A stretch of DNA of 64,000 bases from an uncultured Rhodospirillaceae bacterium. GTDB taxonomy: Bacteria; Pseudomonadota; Alphaproteobacteria; Azospirillales; Azospirillaceae. Of this stretch, positions 34,218 to 49,106 are shown in pieces (the stretch's first letter is position 1; each line of letters begins with the position of its first letter). Under the pieces are notes generated by a model. The model ran no database searches and had not been told where the DNA came from. It saw only the letters and a program-made list of their open reading frames with translations. The translations under genes were made by a program, and so were the position numbers. The stretch lies in contig CALBDS010000061.1 of NCBI GenBank assembly GCA_937927415.1, positions 155,093-219,092 of the forward strand. The letters run 5' to 3'.

Positions 34218-34841
34218 ATGGCCGATAAGGACGATAAGAACACCGCGCCCATCACTATCAAGAAGTACGCCAACCGGCGTCTTTACAACACGGCGACCAG
34301 CAGCTACGTCACGCTGGATCACCTTTGCCAGATGGTGAAGGACGGGCTGGATTTTGTCGTGTACGACGCCAAAACCGGCGAAGACATCACCCGTTCCGTT
34401 CTGACACAGATTATTGTGGAAGAGGAAAGCAAGGGGCAGAATCTTCTTCCCATCAGCTTTCTGCGGCAGTTGATCGGCTTTTACGGCGACAACATGCAGT
34501 GGATGGTGCCGCGCTATCTGGAATACAGCATGCAAAGCTTCTCCCGCAATCAGGAGCAGATGCGCGATTATTTCCAGAACACTCTGGGCGGCATGTTCCC
34601 CTTTGGCCGGTTCGAAGAAATGGGCAAGCAAAATCTTGCCATGTTCGAACGGACCATGCGGATGTTCTCTCCCTTCGGGAGTGAACGGGAGGATGAGATG
34701 TCCTCCGCAACCCCGATGCCCCCCCGCCCCCAGACCGGCGGCCAGTCCCTGGACGAGTTGCAAAAGCGCCTGGACGATCTCCAGCGGCAGATCGCGTCCA
34801 TCACCACCCAGGCCCCGGCGGACAAGAACGGCGCCAAGTAA
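34218..34841 (+). CDS. phaR: Polyhydroxyalkanoate synthesis repressor
   Basis: The 207-residue regulator binds both PHB granules and DNA and represses phasin genes when no polymer is present. The DNA-binding N-terminus is ITIKKYANRRLYNTATSSYV, followed by GEDITRSVLTQIIVEEE. One or two PHB accumulation repeats (LPISFLRQLIGFYGDNMQWM) follow, and the C-terminus is a coiled coil. ATG with AGGAAG upstream. It is divergent from the phaE-like, phaC, phaA, phaB block. Confidence 0.95.
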   Translation: MADKDDKNTAPITIKKYANRRLYNTATSSYVTLDHLCQMVKDGLDFVVYDAKTGEDITRSVLTQIIVEEESKGQNLLPISFLRQLIGFYGDNMQWMVPRYLEYSMQSFSRNQEQMRDYFQNTLGGMFPFGRFEEMGKQNLAMFERTMRMFSPFGSEREDEMSSATPMPPRPQTGGQSLDELQKRLDDLQRQIASITTQAPADKNGAK

Positions 34842-34847
34842 GGCCCT

Positions 34848-34882
34848 GCCCCCGCATCACCTCTTAATGGTGACGCGGGGGC
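34848..34882. terminator. Stem-loop after phaR
   Basis: GCCCCCGC pairs with GCGGGGGC, and TCACC with GGTGA inside, around a short AT loop. It is placed between phaR and the converging gene at 34890, so it probably ends transcription on both sides, although the T-run is poor. Confidence 0.65.
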
Positions 34883-34889
34883 GTTCGGG

Positions 34890-36047
34890 TCACCCCCGGA
34901 AAATGTGGGGTACGACGTGGGACTCCGGTCCCAGACGGGGGTCGGGGGATTCCCGCACGGTCATTCCCATGCATTTCTCGCCCACGATCCAGGCGTCGAT
35001 CACGGCATAGCCCTTGTCGTGCTCGAACAGCGGCGGCATTTCCATCCACACCTCGGGTCCGGCCGCCGGCGTGCCGGGATGGCTGTCGGAAACCACCTGA
35101 TCCTGGACCAGGATGCGGGTGCGGGCGTCATCCAGGCCGAAGAACCCGCGCGTCAGCACCACGTCGCACCCCGCCAGCGCCGCCGCATCGGCCGACACCC
35201 GGCACAGGTTGGGGTGGCGGGGATGAATGTCCCACAGCAGCGGCAGCAGGCCGTGGTTGGACATCAGCCAGCGCCACGCCGGTTCCACCACCCCCATGGC
35301 CCCGGCCCGCAGGGAGCGGGCATAAGTGTCGTCGGCCATGGCGCTCCAGGGATAGAGCTTCACCAGACGGGAAATCACCGCCCGCTCATGGTCGCGGAAA
35401 CGGCTGCCGTCCCAGCGGATGTCCTGCAGCGCCAGCAAGGTGGCCGGCAGACCGGCCTCATGCGCGGTGGCGGCGAGATAGGCCAGTTCCCCTTCCCGCG
35501 CGGGGTCGGGCACCAGACAGGTCATGTGCAGCGGGCGGCCGTCGTTGATCTCCTCCCACCGCTCCACCAGCGCCACGTGCAGGCCGTTGAACTGGTCAAA
35601 GCGCGGTCCCTGCAGCTCCAGCCAGTTGCGCTGAATGATGGCGGCGATGAACAGCCCGTCGGGAACGTCGTAATTGCACGACAGCAGCTTCAGCGAATCC
35701 CGCCCGTCATAGGCAAAGGTCAGCCGCCCGACCAGCCCGCCGGCCCGGTCGTTCACCACCCCGCCGCGCCAGTAGTCATGCCAGGTGGTTTCGGTCAGGC
35801 GGGCGATGTCGCCCTGCACCCCCAGCCGGTGCAGCAACCGTTCCTCCATCACATGGCGGACGGCGCCGCGGACCATCACATGCACCTCGTCGGCAACGCT
35901 TTCGATCAGGTCGATCTGCTGGGCGGAAAAGTCGTAGCGGACCTCTTCCCGCCATCGTTCCCCCGCCGGTGACGCCGCGGCGCCGAACGGATATTTGCGG
36001 AGTCCGGGGCGCCAGTCGGCCCGTGGAATGATGGTGGTGCGGCGCAT
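34890..36047 (-). CDS. Glutathionylspermidine synthase-like ATP-grasp protein
   Basis: The 385-residue protein belongs to the GSP_synth family: the C-terminal ATP-grasp region has EPAWRWLMSNHGLLPLLWDI, then HPRHPNLCRVS. The N-terminal segment starting TTIIPRADWRPGLRKY is also typical. The family joins an amine to a carboxylate with ATP; only some members make glutathionylspermidine. No amidase domain is attached. The ATG at 36047 starts the conserved part; a start 34 codons earlier is possible. It has no functional partners in its neighbourhood. Confidence 0.8.
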   Translation of the reverse strand: MRRTTIIPRADWRPGLRKYPFGAAASPAGERWREEVRYDFSAQQIDLIESVADEVHVMVRGAVRHVMEERLLHRLGVQGDIARLTETTWHDYWRGGVVNDRAGGLVGRLTFAYDGRDSLKLLSCNYDVPDGLFIAAIIQRNWLELQGPRFDQFNGLHVALVERWEEINDGRPLHMTCLVPDPAREGELAYLAATAHEAGLPATLLALQDIRWDGSRFRDHERAVISRLVKLYPWSAMADDTYARSLRAGAMGVVEPAWRWLMSNHGLLPLLWDIHPRHPNLCRVSADAAALAGCDVVLTRGFFGLDDARTRILVQDQVVSDSHPGTPAAGPEVWMEMPPLFEHDKGYAVIDAWIVGEKCMGMTVRESPDPRLGPESHVVPHIFRG

Positions 36048-36241
36048 GATCGCTTCGAAACCCGAGGGGATGCGGAGAAAGCGGGACAATGCCACAAACC
36101 CCGCCGGGGGGCACAAGGGCAACCAGCGGCGGAATGGTGAATTATCCACCTGCCAGCCATCACGAAATCACTATCCCTCCCGCCCAGAGCGGCTAAAAGG
36201 ATGCATCCACGGCGCATGGGCATCCGACAGAGGAAGAGGGC

Positions 36242-40297
<4,056 letters not shown>

Positions 40298-40299
40298 CC

Positions 40300-41955
40300 A
40301 TGCCAAGCGGAACACCGGCATCCTATGAACAGGATTTTGCCGAGCTGACGCAGCTTTACCGTGGCACGCTGCTGACCAAGGCCGAGCGGATCGCGCATCT
40401 GTGGCAGCAAGTCCAAGCGGCATCCGCGGATTCCCGCAATGCGCTGGCCGATCTCCTGTCGCTGACCCACACGCTGGCCGGTTCGGCGGAAACCTTCGGC
40501 TATGACGAGGTGTCACGGCTGGCCGGATCGGCCGAACGGTTGCTGCGCGCGTGTGTGATGACTGAAACCGCAGCGATCCCCGCCGTCTCCGCCCGGACGC
40601 TGGGCACCCTGTTCGCCGATCTGGAACGGGCCGTCAGCGCGGGATGGAAACAGGGAGCCGCCCCGCGCCCGGCCCAGGTGCGCTGCGAGTCCGGCGCCGA
40701 CGGGCGTGGGCGCATCATCGTCCTGATCGATCCCGACGAAACGCTGTGCCGCTGGCTGTTCGAACGGGTGGAACCGTTCGGCTATCACCTGCACAGTTTC
40801 CCATCGGTGGAAGCGGCACTGGCCGCCCCCGAACAGCCCGATGTGGTGCTGCTGGATCTGGCGCTGCACGATTCCGAACGGTGGGCCGACGCCGCCCATT
40901 GCTTCGGCGCCCGCGCCTCGGTGGTGTTCATGACTCCGCGGGCGGATTTCCAGGCGCGTCTGGCCGCGGTGCGGGCGGGCTGCGCCGGTTATCTGGTCAA
41001 GCCGGTGGATCCGCTGGATCTGGTGTATGTGCTGGACGACCTGACCGGACGGCAGGATCAGGATCCCTTCCGCATCCTGATCGTCGATGATGACGAGGCC
41101 TTGCCCGACGCCTTCGCCCTGGCCTTGCGGGAAGCGGGGATGGAGGCGACGGTCCTGCGCGAACCGGCCCGCATCCTCGACACCATGGCCGAGGTGATGC
41201 CCGATCTGGTGCTGCTCGACATGTACATGCCGGGCTGCAACGGGGTGGAATTGGCCCATGTGCTGCGCCAGCACCGCCGCTTCCTGGGCACGCCCATCGT
41301 GTTCCTGTCGCGGGAGGGGGACCGGGACCTGCAGCTTGCAGCCATGCGCCCCGGTGTGGACGATTTCCTGACCAAGCCCATCCGTTTCGACCATCTGGCC
41401 GAAGCGGTGCAACTGCGCGCCGAACGGGGCCGGGTGCTGCGCGCCGCCATGCAGACCGACAGCCTGACCGGCCTGCTGAACCACGCTCATTTCAAGGAAC
41501 GGCTGGCGACCGAAATGGCGCGCAGCCGCCGCAACGGCACATCCCTGTCCGTGGCCCTGCTGGACATCGACCATTTCAAGCGGGTCAACGACACCTATGG
41601 GCACATGGCGGGCGACCGGGTGATCCGCACCCTGTCGCGGCTGCTGTCCCACCGTCTGCGCCGTTCCGACATCATCGGGCGCTATGGTGGGGAGGAGTTC
41701 GCCGTGGTTCTGCCCGACACCGACGAACACGTTGCCCACCGTGTCATCGACACCCTGCGCGACGCCTTCACCAAGCTGGAGTTTTCCGCGTCCGGCCTGA
41801 CCTTCTCGCTGACCTTCAGCGCCGGGGTGGCGGGCGATGACGGGGAATCGGGGGCGTCGGCGCTGCTCAACTACGCCGACGCCGCCCTTTACGCCGCCAA
41901 ACGGATCGGGCGCAACCGGGTGACGCGCGCCTCGTCCCTGGATCCCGGCTGTTAG
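40300..41955 (+). CDS. Hpt-REC-REC-GGDEF response regulator, PleD-like diguanylate cyclase
   Basis: The 551-residue protein starts with an Hpt-like domain (His57 in LTHTLAGSAETFG), followed by a poorly conserved receiver at about 145-255 and a complete second receiver (ILIVDDDE; phosphate site around Asp307 in VLLDMYMPG; FLTKPIRF). The C-terminal GGDEF domain has an intact active site GGEEF at about 463-467 and an inhibitory RxxD site (RRSD) five residues before it, as in PleD. It should make cyclic-di-GMP when phosphorylated. It is translated right after the hybrid kinase (a GTG at 40294 overlaps the kinase stop), its probable phosphodonor. Confidence 0.93.
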   Translation: MPSGTPASYEQDFAELTQLYRGTLLTKAERIAHLWQQVQAASADSRNALADLLSLTHTLAGSAETFGYDEVSRLAGSAERLLRACVMTETAAIPAVSARTLGTLFADLERAVSAGWKQGAAPRPAQVRCESGADGRGRIIVLIDPDETLCRWLFERVEPFGYHLHSFPSVEAALAAPEQPDVVLLDLALHDSERWADAAHCFGARASVVFMTPRADFQARLAAVRAGCAGYLVKPVDPLDLVYVLDDLTGRQDQDPFRILIVDDDEALPDAFALALREAGMEATVLREPARILDTMAEVMPDLVLLDMYMPGCNGVELAHVLRQHRRFLGTPIVFLSREGDRDLQLAAMRPGVDDFLTKPIRFDHLAEAVQLRAERGRVLRAAMQTDSLTGLLNHAHFKERLATEMARSRRNGTSLSVALLDIDHFKRVNDTYGHMAGDRVIRTLSRLLSHRLRRSDIIGRYGGEEFAVVLPDTDEHVAHRVIDTLRDAFTKLEFSASGLTFSLTFSAGVAGDDGESGASALLNYADAALYAAKRIGRNRVTRASSLDPGC

Positions 41956-42377
41956 TGCTACCGAACCGCACCGGGTTTCCCGACGGCTCCATTTCCTGAG
42001 CCGATTTGCAAGGTGCTGTTGATTGCCCCATCCACCAACGATGCCATGCCACCCGGCGGGCCGATGCATCCAAGGCGACGGCCCGCTCGCGAAGATCGGG
42101 CGGCGCCGTGCCCCGCTGACCGCGTGAACCGCCAGTTCCAGGGACCATGCCCGAATGCCTTGTGGGGTCGCTGTCGCGTGTGGGGTCGCTGTCGCGATGT
42201 GATTCAAGCCAAATGGCCCATCGCCAGTCTCGCCGTTGGCTGAAGCTGAGCACAGAGCAAAGCCCGCGCGTGCCCCGGCGCGTGCGGGCACAGTCTCAAG
42301 AATGTGGGGAACTATATGGAAGGGGATATGGCCCGTTCTGAATTTGCGCTGTGGATCAACGCTTTCCGGGGCAGAAG
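41956..42377. other. Intergenic region between the diguanylate cyclase gene and tRNA-Ser
   Basis: 422 bases without a convincing gene. The open frame on the minus strand (41867-42253) overlaps the cyclase gene and has a repetitive, unlikely composition. An 18-base perfect tandem duplication lies at 42161-42196. The 3' side of the tRNA gene lies at the right edge. Confidence 0.5.
42161..42196. repeat. 18-base perfect tandem duplication
   Basis: TGTGGGGTCGCTGTCGCG occurs twice directly in a row (42161-42178 and 42179-42196). It looks like a recent local duplication. No function can be assigned. Confidence 0.8.
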
Positions 42378-42469
42378 TGGCGGAGCGGGGGGGATTCGAA
42401 CCCCCGGTACGGTTTAACCCGTACGACAGTTTAGCAAACTGCTGGTTTAAGCCACTCACCCACCGCTCC
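42378..42469 (-). tRNA. tRNA-Ser (anticodon GCU)
   Basis: The 92-base gene has a 7-base acceptor stem GGAGCGG/CCGCTCC, discriminator G and an encoded CCA. The anticodon loop is TTGCTAA with anticodon GCT, reading AGC and AGU serine codons. A long variable arm (TCGTACGGGTTAAACCGTACC region) and the T-arm GGGGGTTCGAATCCCCC are present, as in serine tRNAs. Confidence 0.97.
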
Positions 42470-42510
42470 GCCGGGGTAACGCCGCAAACCGCGGCGTCGT
42501 GGTGGAGGTG

Positions 42511-42539
42511 TTTCTAGCGGGGCCAGGATGCCTTGTCAA
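42511..42539 (-). promoter_or_regulatory. Sigma-70 promoter of tRNA-Ser
   Basis: On the minus strand, TTGACA (42539-42534) and TAGAAA (42516-42511) are separated by 17 bases. The expected start is about 35 bases before the mature tRNA 5' end. The -35 box is a perfect consensus match. Confidence 0.7.
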
Positions 42540-42617
42540 TCGCGAAGGCACCATCAATCGCCAAGGAAAACGGAAACCATGCCGCGCCACCCCCCATGCC
42601 ACACATCAAATGAATCT

Positions 42618-42647
42618 GTGACAAAAACGCGTAAAATTTTATATACA
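42618..42647 (+). promoter_or_regulatory. Probable promoter of the 78-residue protein gene
   Basis: GTGACA (42618-42623) and TATACA (42642-42647) are separated by 18 bases in a distinctly AT-rich stretch. TAAAAT and ATTTTA flank the -10 as an imperfect palindrome. The start codon follows about 70 bases downstream. Confidence 0.45.
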
Positions 42648-42717
42648 TTTTAGATCGCTCGCGCTATGATCGTCCCATCAGCAGTAGGGACCACAACCAC
42701 GGTCGGGGAGACGGATC

Positions 42718-42954
42718 ATGACGATATCCAAACGCTGCATCGAAACGCTGATCGACCTCACCGAGAACAAGCTGAGCTGTATGGAAGTCACCGACGCCGA
42801 GGACCGGCGCGAACGTGAACTGCTGGAACGCTGCATCACCGAGTTGAAGGCGGAAGCCGCGGGCGTCAATGCGTCCCTGCTGGCCATGCCGGCGCCCAAG
42901 CGCCGGGGCCGCCGCCCAAAGCACCTGCAGTATCATGAACTGCATGTGGCGTAA
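42718..42954 (+). CDS. Small basic-tailed protein of unknown function
   Basis: A 78-residue protein with a helical first half (CIETLIDLTENKLSCMEVTD), an acidic to basic middle, and a C-terminal KRRGRRPKHLQYHE. The RGRRPK stretch resembles an AT-hook-like DNA-binding tail, but this is a weak similarity. GGGGAG precedes the ATG, and a plausible promoter lies upstream. I do not know the family. It is convergent with the kinase gene at 42969-45074. Confidence 0.68.
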   Translation: MTISKRCIETLIDLTENKLSCMEVTDAEDRRERELLERCITELKAEAAGVNASLLAMPAPKRRGRRPKHLQYHELHVA

Positions 42955-42968
42955 GAAACGGTGCCGGC

Positions 42969-45074
<2,106 letters not shown>

Positions 45075-45146
45075 TCACCCTCCCGCCAGCAACTCATGGA
45101 TACCGGCGGAAGGGCAGTTTTCCAAACACTTTGTTCAGGCGGCGGT

Positions 45147-45175
45147 GCCAAAGCCCATATCCTGTGAGCTTTGGC
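45147..45175. terminator. Stem-loop after gatB
   Basis: GCCAAAGC (45147-45154) pairs perfectly with GCTTTGGC (45168-45175). It lies 10 bases after the gatB stop on the minus strand. No T-run follows. Confidence 0.4.
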
Positions 45176-45184
45176 CGCATCCCT

Positions 45185-46636
45185 TTAACCTTTGAGCTTT
45201 TTCGTCAGGATTTCATTGACCAGTGCCGGATTTGCCTTGCCCTGGGTGGCCTTCATCACCTGACCGACGAAGAAGCCGAACAGCTTGTCCTTGCCGCTGC
45301 GGAACTCCTCGACCTTGGCGGTGTTGGCCGCCAGCACCGCGTCGATGGCGCCCTCGATGGCGCCGGTGTCGGTGACCTGCCGCAGCCCCTTCTTCTCCAC
45401 GATGTCGGCGGGCTTTTCGCCCGTTTCGAACATGGTGTCGAACACCTCCTTGGCGATGCGGCCGGAGATGGTGTTGTCGGCGATCAGGTCGATCAGCCCG
45501 CCCAGATTTTCCGCCGAAACGGGGCTGTCCTCGATCTCCTTGCCGGCCTTGTTCAGATAGCCGAACAGGTCGCCGGTGACCCAGTTGGCGGCGATCTTGG
45601 GATCACGGCCCTTGGCCACCGTTTCGAAATAGTCAGCGCGCGCCTTCTCGTTCACCAGCACACCGGCGTCATAGGCCGACAGCTTGTAATCCTCGATGAA
45701 GCGGGCCTTCTTCTCGTCGGGCAGTTCGGGCAGGGTCTTCTTGATGTCCTCGACCCAATCGGGATCCAGTTCCAGCGGCAGCAGGTCGGGATCGGGGAAG
45801 TAGCGGTAATCGTGCGCTTCTTCCTTCGACCGCATGGAGCGGGTGACCAGCTTGGTGGTGTCCCACAGCCGGGTTTCCTGCACGATGGTGCCGCCCTCTT
45901 CCAGCACCTCGACCTGACGCCGGGCCTCGTACTCGATGGCGGCGATGACGAAGCGGATGGAGTTGACGTTCTTGATCTCGCAGCGGGTGCCGAACGGCGC
46001 CCCCGGACGGCGGATCGACACGTTGCAGTCGCAGCGCATGGAGCCTTCCTCCATGTTGCCGTCGCACGAGCCGATGTAACGCAGGATCGACCGCAGCTTG
46101 CGCAGATAGGCCCCCGCCTCTTCCGCCGACCGCAGGTCGGGTTCGGAGACGATTTCCATCAGCGCGACACCGGCCCGGTTCAGGTCGATGTAGCTCTTGG
46201 CGGGGTGCTGGTCGTGCAGCGACTTGCCGGCGTCCTGTTCCAGATGCAGCCGGGTGATGCCGACGGTGCGCGACGTGCCGTCGGGCATGTCGAGCACCAG
46301 CTTGCCTTCACCCACGATGGGCTGCTGATACTGGCTGATCTGGTAGCCGGACGGCAGGTCGGCGTAGAAATAGTTCTTCCGGTCGAAGACGGAATGCAGG
46401 TTGATCTTGGCCTTCAGCCCCAGCCCGGTGCGCACTGCCTGTTCGACGCAGTATTCGTTGATGACGGGCAGCATTCCGGGAAAGGCCGCGTCAACGAAAC
46501 TGACCTGGCTGTTGGGTTCGGCCCCAAAGGCGGTGGCCGCCCCGGAAAACAGCTTCGCGTTGGAGGTGATCTGGGCATGGACTTCCAGCCCGATCACGAT
46601 TTCCCATTCGCCCGTTTCGCCCTGAATGTAGCTCAT
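45185..46636 (-). CDS. gatB: Aspartyl/glutamyl-tRNA amidotransferase subunit B
   Basis: The 483-residue GatB subunit activates misacylated Glu-tRNA(Gln) or Asp-tRNA(Asn) before amidation. Motifs: WEIVIGLEVHAQ, FDRKNYFYADLPSGYQISQY and AGVALMEIVSEPD, plus a C-terminal YqeY-like domain ending in NEILTKKLKG. The operon order is gatC, gatA, two extra genes, gatB; in most genomes gatB follows gatA directly. Confidence 0.96.
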   Translation of the reverse strand: MSYIQGETGEWEIVIGLEVHAQITSNAKLFSGAATAFGAEPNSQVSFVDAAFPGMLPVINEYCVEQAVRTGLGLKAKINLHSVFDRKNYFYADLPSGYQISQYQQPIVGEGKLVLDMPDGTSRTVGITRLHLEQDAGKSLHDQHPAKSYIDLNRAGVALMEIVSEPDLRSAEEAGAYLRKLRSILRYIGSCDGNMEEGSMRCDCNVSIRRPGAPFGTRCEIKNVNSIRFVIAAIEYEARRQVEVLEEGGTIVQETRLWDTTKLVTRSMRSKEEAHDYRYFPDPDLLPLELDPDWVEDIKKTLPELPDEKKARFIEDYKLSAYDAGVLVNEKARADYFETVAKGRDPKIAANWVTGDLFGYLNKAGKEIEDSPVSAENLGGLIDLIADNTISGRIAKEVFDTMFETGEKPADIVEKKGLRQVTDTGAIEGAIDAVLAANTAKVEEFRSGKDKLFGFFVGQVMKATQGKANPALVNEILTKKLKG

Positions 46637-46691
46637 CGATCCGCTCTTCGATCCTGTCCGGGCTTTGGCCGGACGCCTTCGATTGTGTTTC

Positions 46692-47219
46692 TTAACGCCC
46701 TTTCAGACGTTGCGCACGCCCTATCGCCACAGCCCGCACGGCATCGTCGGTCTCAATCGCCGCGACCCGGACAGTCAGAACCGCCGGATCGACGATACCG
46801 GCTTCCACTGCGGCCGTCACCCACACCAGATCCTTTTCCCGGCCCGCCATCAGCTTGGACGCAGCCAGGTCATGGATCTCCGGCACGATTGCCACAGCTC
46901 CGCCCGTGCTGGGGCTGGTGAACCGCACCGCCCGCTGGTCCCAATCCGGCGGCAGCAGCGCCGTTTCCGGCCCGATGCCATCGGCGTAGTAACCGAAGGT
47001 GGCGTGGAACGGCGAATCGCGCCCAATGCAGCCGTCGATCACATCCGCCAGTTCGGGATGGTGGAGCGGATAAAGATCCGCTTCCACCGATACCAGCATC
47101 CCATCGGGCGGGGCCGGAAACTGGGCCAGCACCGCCTGACTGCCGAGCACGATGAATTCGCTCTCGCCCGTGATCGCTGCCGCGGCCCGCAGGACGTGCT
47201 CGAGATGCGGCCGCTTCAC
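46692..47219 (-). CDS. Predicted nucleotidyltransferase-fold protein (DUF6036-like), second gene of insert in gatCAB
   Basis: The 175-residue protein looks like the minimal nucleotidyltransferase families linked to toxin-antitoxin or phage-defence pairs: FIVLGSQAVLAQ has a G-S motif, SVEADLYP gives the acidic metal residues, and ASKLMAGREKDLVWV is the typical downstream helix. It starts with GTG overlapping the stop of the first gene (GTGA). The gap to gatB is 55 bases. The family reading rests on motif recall, not a search. The toxin role is inference. Confidence 0.6.
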   Translation of the reverse strand: MKRPHLEHVLRAAAAITGESEFIVLGSQAVLAQFPAPPDGMLVSVEADLYPLHHPELADVIDGCIGRDSPFHATFGYYADGIGPETALLPPDWDQRAVRFTSPSTGGAVAIVPEIHDLAASKLMAGREKDLVWVTAAVEAGIVDPAVLTVRVAAIETDDAVRAVAIGRAQRLKGR

Positions 47220-47533
47220 GCGGCCCGCCCCATGGAGCCGGCCCCCACAGCCCGGATCATCGCCCGCTCCGCCGGGGTCAGCACACCGGCAAAGGGGTTG
47301 TTGGCCCGCAGCATCTGGCCCTCGTCGTTCTCGGCCATCAGCACGGCCTCCACCCCCACCGGCTGCGCCAGCAGGTGTCGCCATCGCTCCACGTACCAGG
47401 GGTGGCAGGTGCCGTTACGCTCCCACACCGCGATGTTGGCCAGGGCCTTGGCGGTCACGCCATCGGGATCCGCCGTCAGATGCACAAGAGCCAGACGGCA
47501 CATTTCATAGGCACGCCGGTCGGATGTGTTCAT
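47216..47533 (-). CDS. Unrecognised small protein, first gene of insert in gatCAB
   Basis: The 105-residue protein has no membrane segment. The first half is helical with TADPDGVTAKALANIAVWER. The second half has YVERWRHLLAQPVGVEAVLM, then NPFAGVLTPAERAMI, near the C-terminus. The ATG at 47533 follows GGGGGGAAG. Because it is translationally coupled to the nucleotidyltransferase-like gene, an antitoxin or partner role is plausible. It begins 92 bases after gatA ends. Confidence 0.6.
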   Translation of the reverse strand: MNTSDRRAYEMCRLALVHLTADPDGVTAKALANIAVWERNGTCHPWYVERWRHLLAQPVGVEAVLMAENDEGQMLRANNPFAGVLTPAERAMIRAVGAGSMGRAA

Positions 47534-47624
47534 CAGACTTCCCCCCTTCAACAGTCTTGGCACCGATGTGGGGACGGCGCCGGTGCAGGGAAAGAGGTCT
47601 CCCTCATCCCCGCACCGGCCCGCA

Positions 47625-49106
47625 TCACGCCGTAAAGCCCGGCTTGGCCGTGAATTGCGCGGCGTCTTCGATCACGCCGCCGACGCGGAACAGGGTTTCC
47701 TCGTCGAACGGCTTGCCGATGAGCTGCAGGCCCAGCGGCAGACCGTCGGCCCCCAGGCCGGCGGGCAGGCTCATGCCCGGCAGACCGGCCAAGTTCACCG
47801 TCACCGTGAACACGTCGTTCAGGTACATCTGCACCGGATCGTCGGAGTTCTCGCCGATGGCGAAGGCGCCGCTGGGGGCGGTGGGCGTCAGGATCACGTC
47901 GCAGGACTGGAACGCCGCGTCGAAGTCGCCCTTGATGCGGGTCCGCACCTTCTGCGCCTTGACGTAATAGGCGTCGTAATAGCCCGCCGACAGCACGTAG
48001 GTGCCGATCAGGATGCGGCGGCGCACCTCCTTGCCGAAGCCGGCGCCGCGGGTGTTCTCGTACAACTCGTTCAGCGAGCCGCCGTCAACCCGCAGGCCGA
48101 AGCGCACGCCGTCGTAACGGGCAAGGTTCGACGAGCATTCCGCCGGCGCCACGATGTAATAGGTGGGCAGCGCGTATTTGGTGTGCGGCAGGCTGATATC
48201 GACCGGCACGGCCCCGGCGGCCTTCAGCCACTCGATGCCCTTTTCCCACATGGCCTCGATCTCGGCGGACATGCCGGGAACGCGGTATTCCTTGGGAATG
48301 CCGACGCGCAGGCCACGGATGTCGCCGGTCAGCGCCTTTTCGAAATCGGGCACCGGGATATCGACGCTGGTGCTGTCCTTGGGATCGAACCCGGCCATGG
48401 ACCGCAGCATGATGGCGCAGTCGCGCACCGTGCGGGCCATCGGCCCCGCCTGATCCAGCGAGGAGGCATAGGCGATGATGCCCCAGCGCGAGCAGCGGCC
48501 ATAGGTCGGCTTGATGCCGGTGATGCCGCAGAACGCCGCCGGCTGGCGGATCGAGCCGCCGGTGTCGGTGCCGGTGGCGCCCAGGGCGGCACGCGCCGCG
48601 ACCGCCGCCGCCGACCCGCCCGACGAACCGCCGGGCACCAGCTTGCGCGTCCAGGTCTCCGGCGTGCCGGGGGTCCAGGGGTTCACCACGTCGCCGTGAT
48701 AGCTGGTGGTGTTGGACGACCCCATGGCGAATTCGTCCAGGTTGACCTTGCCCAGCATGACCGCACCGTCGCGCCACAGGTTGGCAGTGACGGTGGACTC
48801 ATAGGGCGGAACGAAGCCGTCCAGGATGTGGCTGGCCGCGGTGGTGGCCACGCCCTTGGTGCAGAACAGATCCTTGACCGCGATGGGCAGGCCGTCCATC
48901 GGCCCCGCCTCCCCCTTCGCCCGGCGGGCGTCGGAGGCTTTCGCCATGTCCAGCGCCTGTTCCGGCGTTTCGGTGATGAAGGCGTTCAGGGGCCGGATCT
49001 TTTCCACCGCCGCGATGTGGGCGGCGGTCAGTTCGACCGCGGTAAAGCTCTTGTCGGCCAGCCCCTTGAGGGCGTCGGCCATGGTCAGGTGCGTAAGCTC
49101 GGTCAT
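47625..49106 (-). CDS. gatA: Glutamyl/aspartyl-tRNA amidotransferase subunit A
   Basis: The 493-residue amidase subunit releases ammonia from glutamine for transamidation. The catalytic triad is visible: lysine in AVKDLFC, and serines in PGGSSGGSAAAV and DTGGSIRQPAA. The start codon overlaps the gatC stop (TAATG). Normal length. Confidence 0.96.
   Translation of the reverse strand: MTELTHLTMADALKGLADKSFTAVELTAAHIAAVEKIRPLNAFITETPEQALDMAKASDARRAKGEAGPMDGLPIAVKDLFCTKGVATTAASHILDGFVPPYESTVTANLWRDGAVMLGKVNLDEFAMGSSNTTSYHGDVVNPWTPGTPETWTRKLVPGGSSGGSAAAVAARAALGATGTDTGGSIRQPAAFCGITGIKPTYGRCSRWGIIAYASSLDQAGPMARTVRDCAIMLRSMAGFDPKDSTSVDIPVPDFEKALTGDIRGLRVGIPKEYRVPGMSAEIEAMWEKGIEWLKAAGAVPVDISLPHTKYALPTYYIVAPAECSSNLARYDGVRFGLRVDGGSLNELYENTRGAGFGKEVRRRILIGTYVLSAGYYDAYYVKAQKVRTRIKGDFDAAFQSCDVILTPTAPSGAFAIGENSDDPVQMYLNDVFTVTVNLAGLPGMSLPAGLGADGLPLGLQLIGKPFDEETLFRVGGVIEDAAQFTAKPGFTA

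Noticed and set aside
41867..42253. 128-codon minus-strand frame with RDSDPT repeats
   Set aside because: It overlaps the cyclase gene end, the repeat comes from the 18-base DNA duplication, and there is no ribosome site or domain.
42378..42469. tRNA-Ser as an integration site for a mobile element
   Set aside because: No integrase or direct repeat of the tRNA 3' end was seen nearby.
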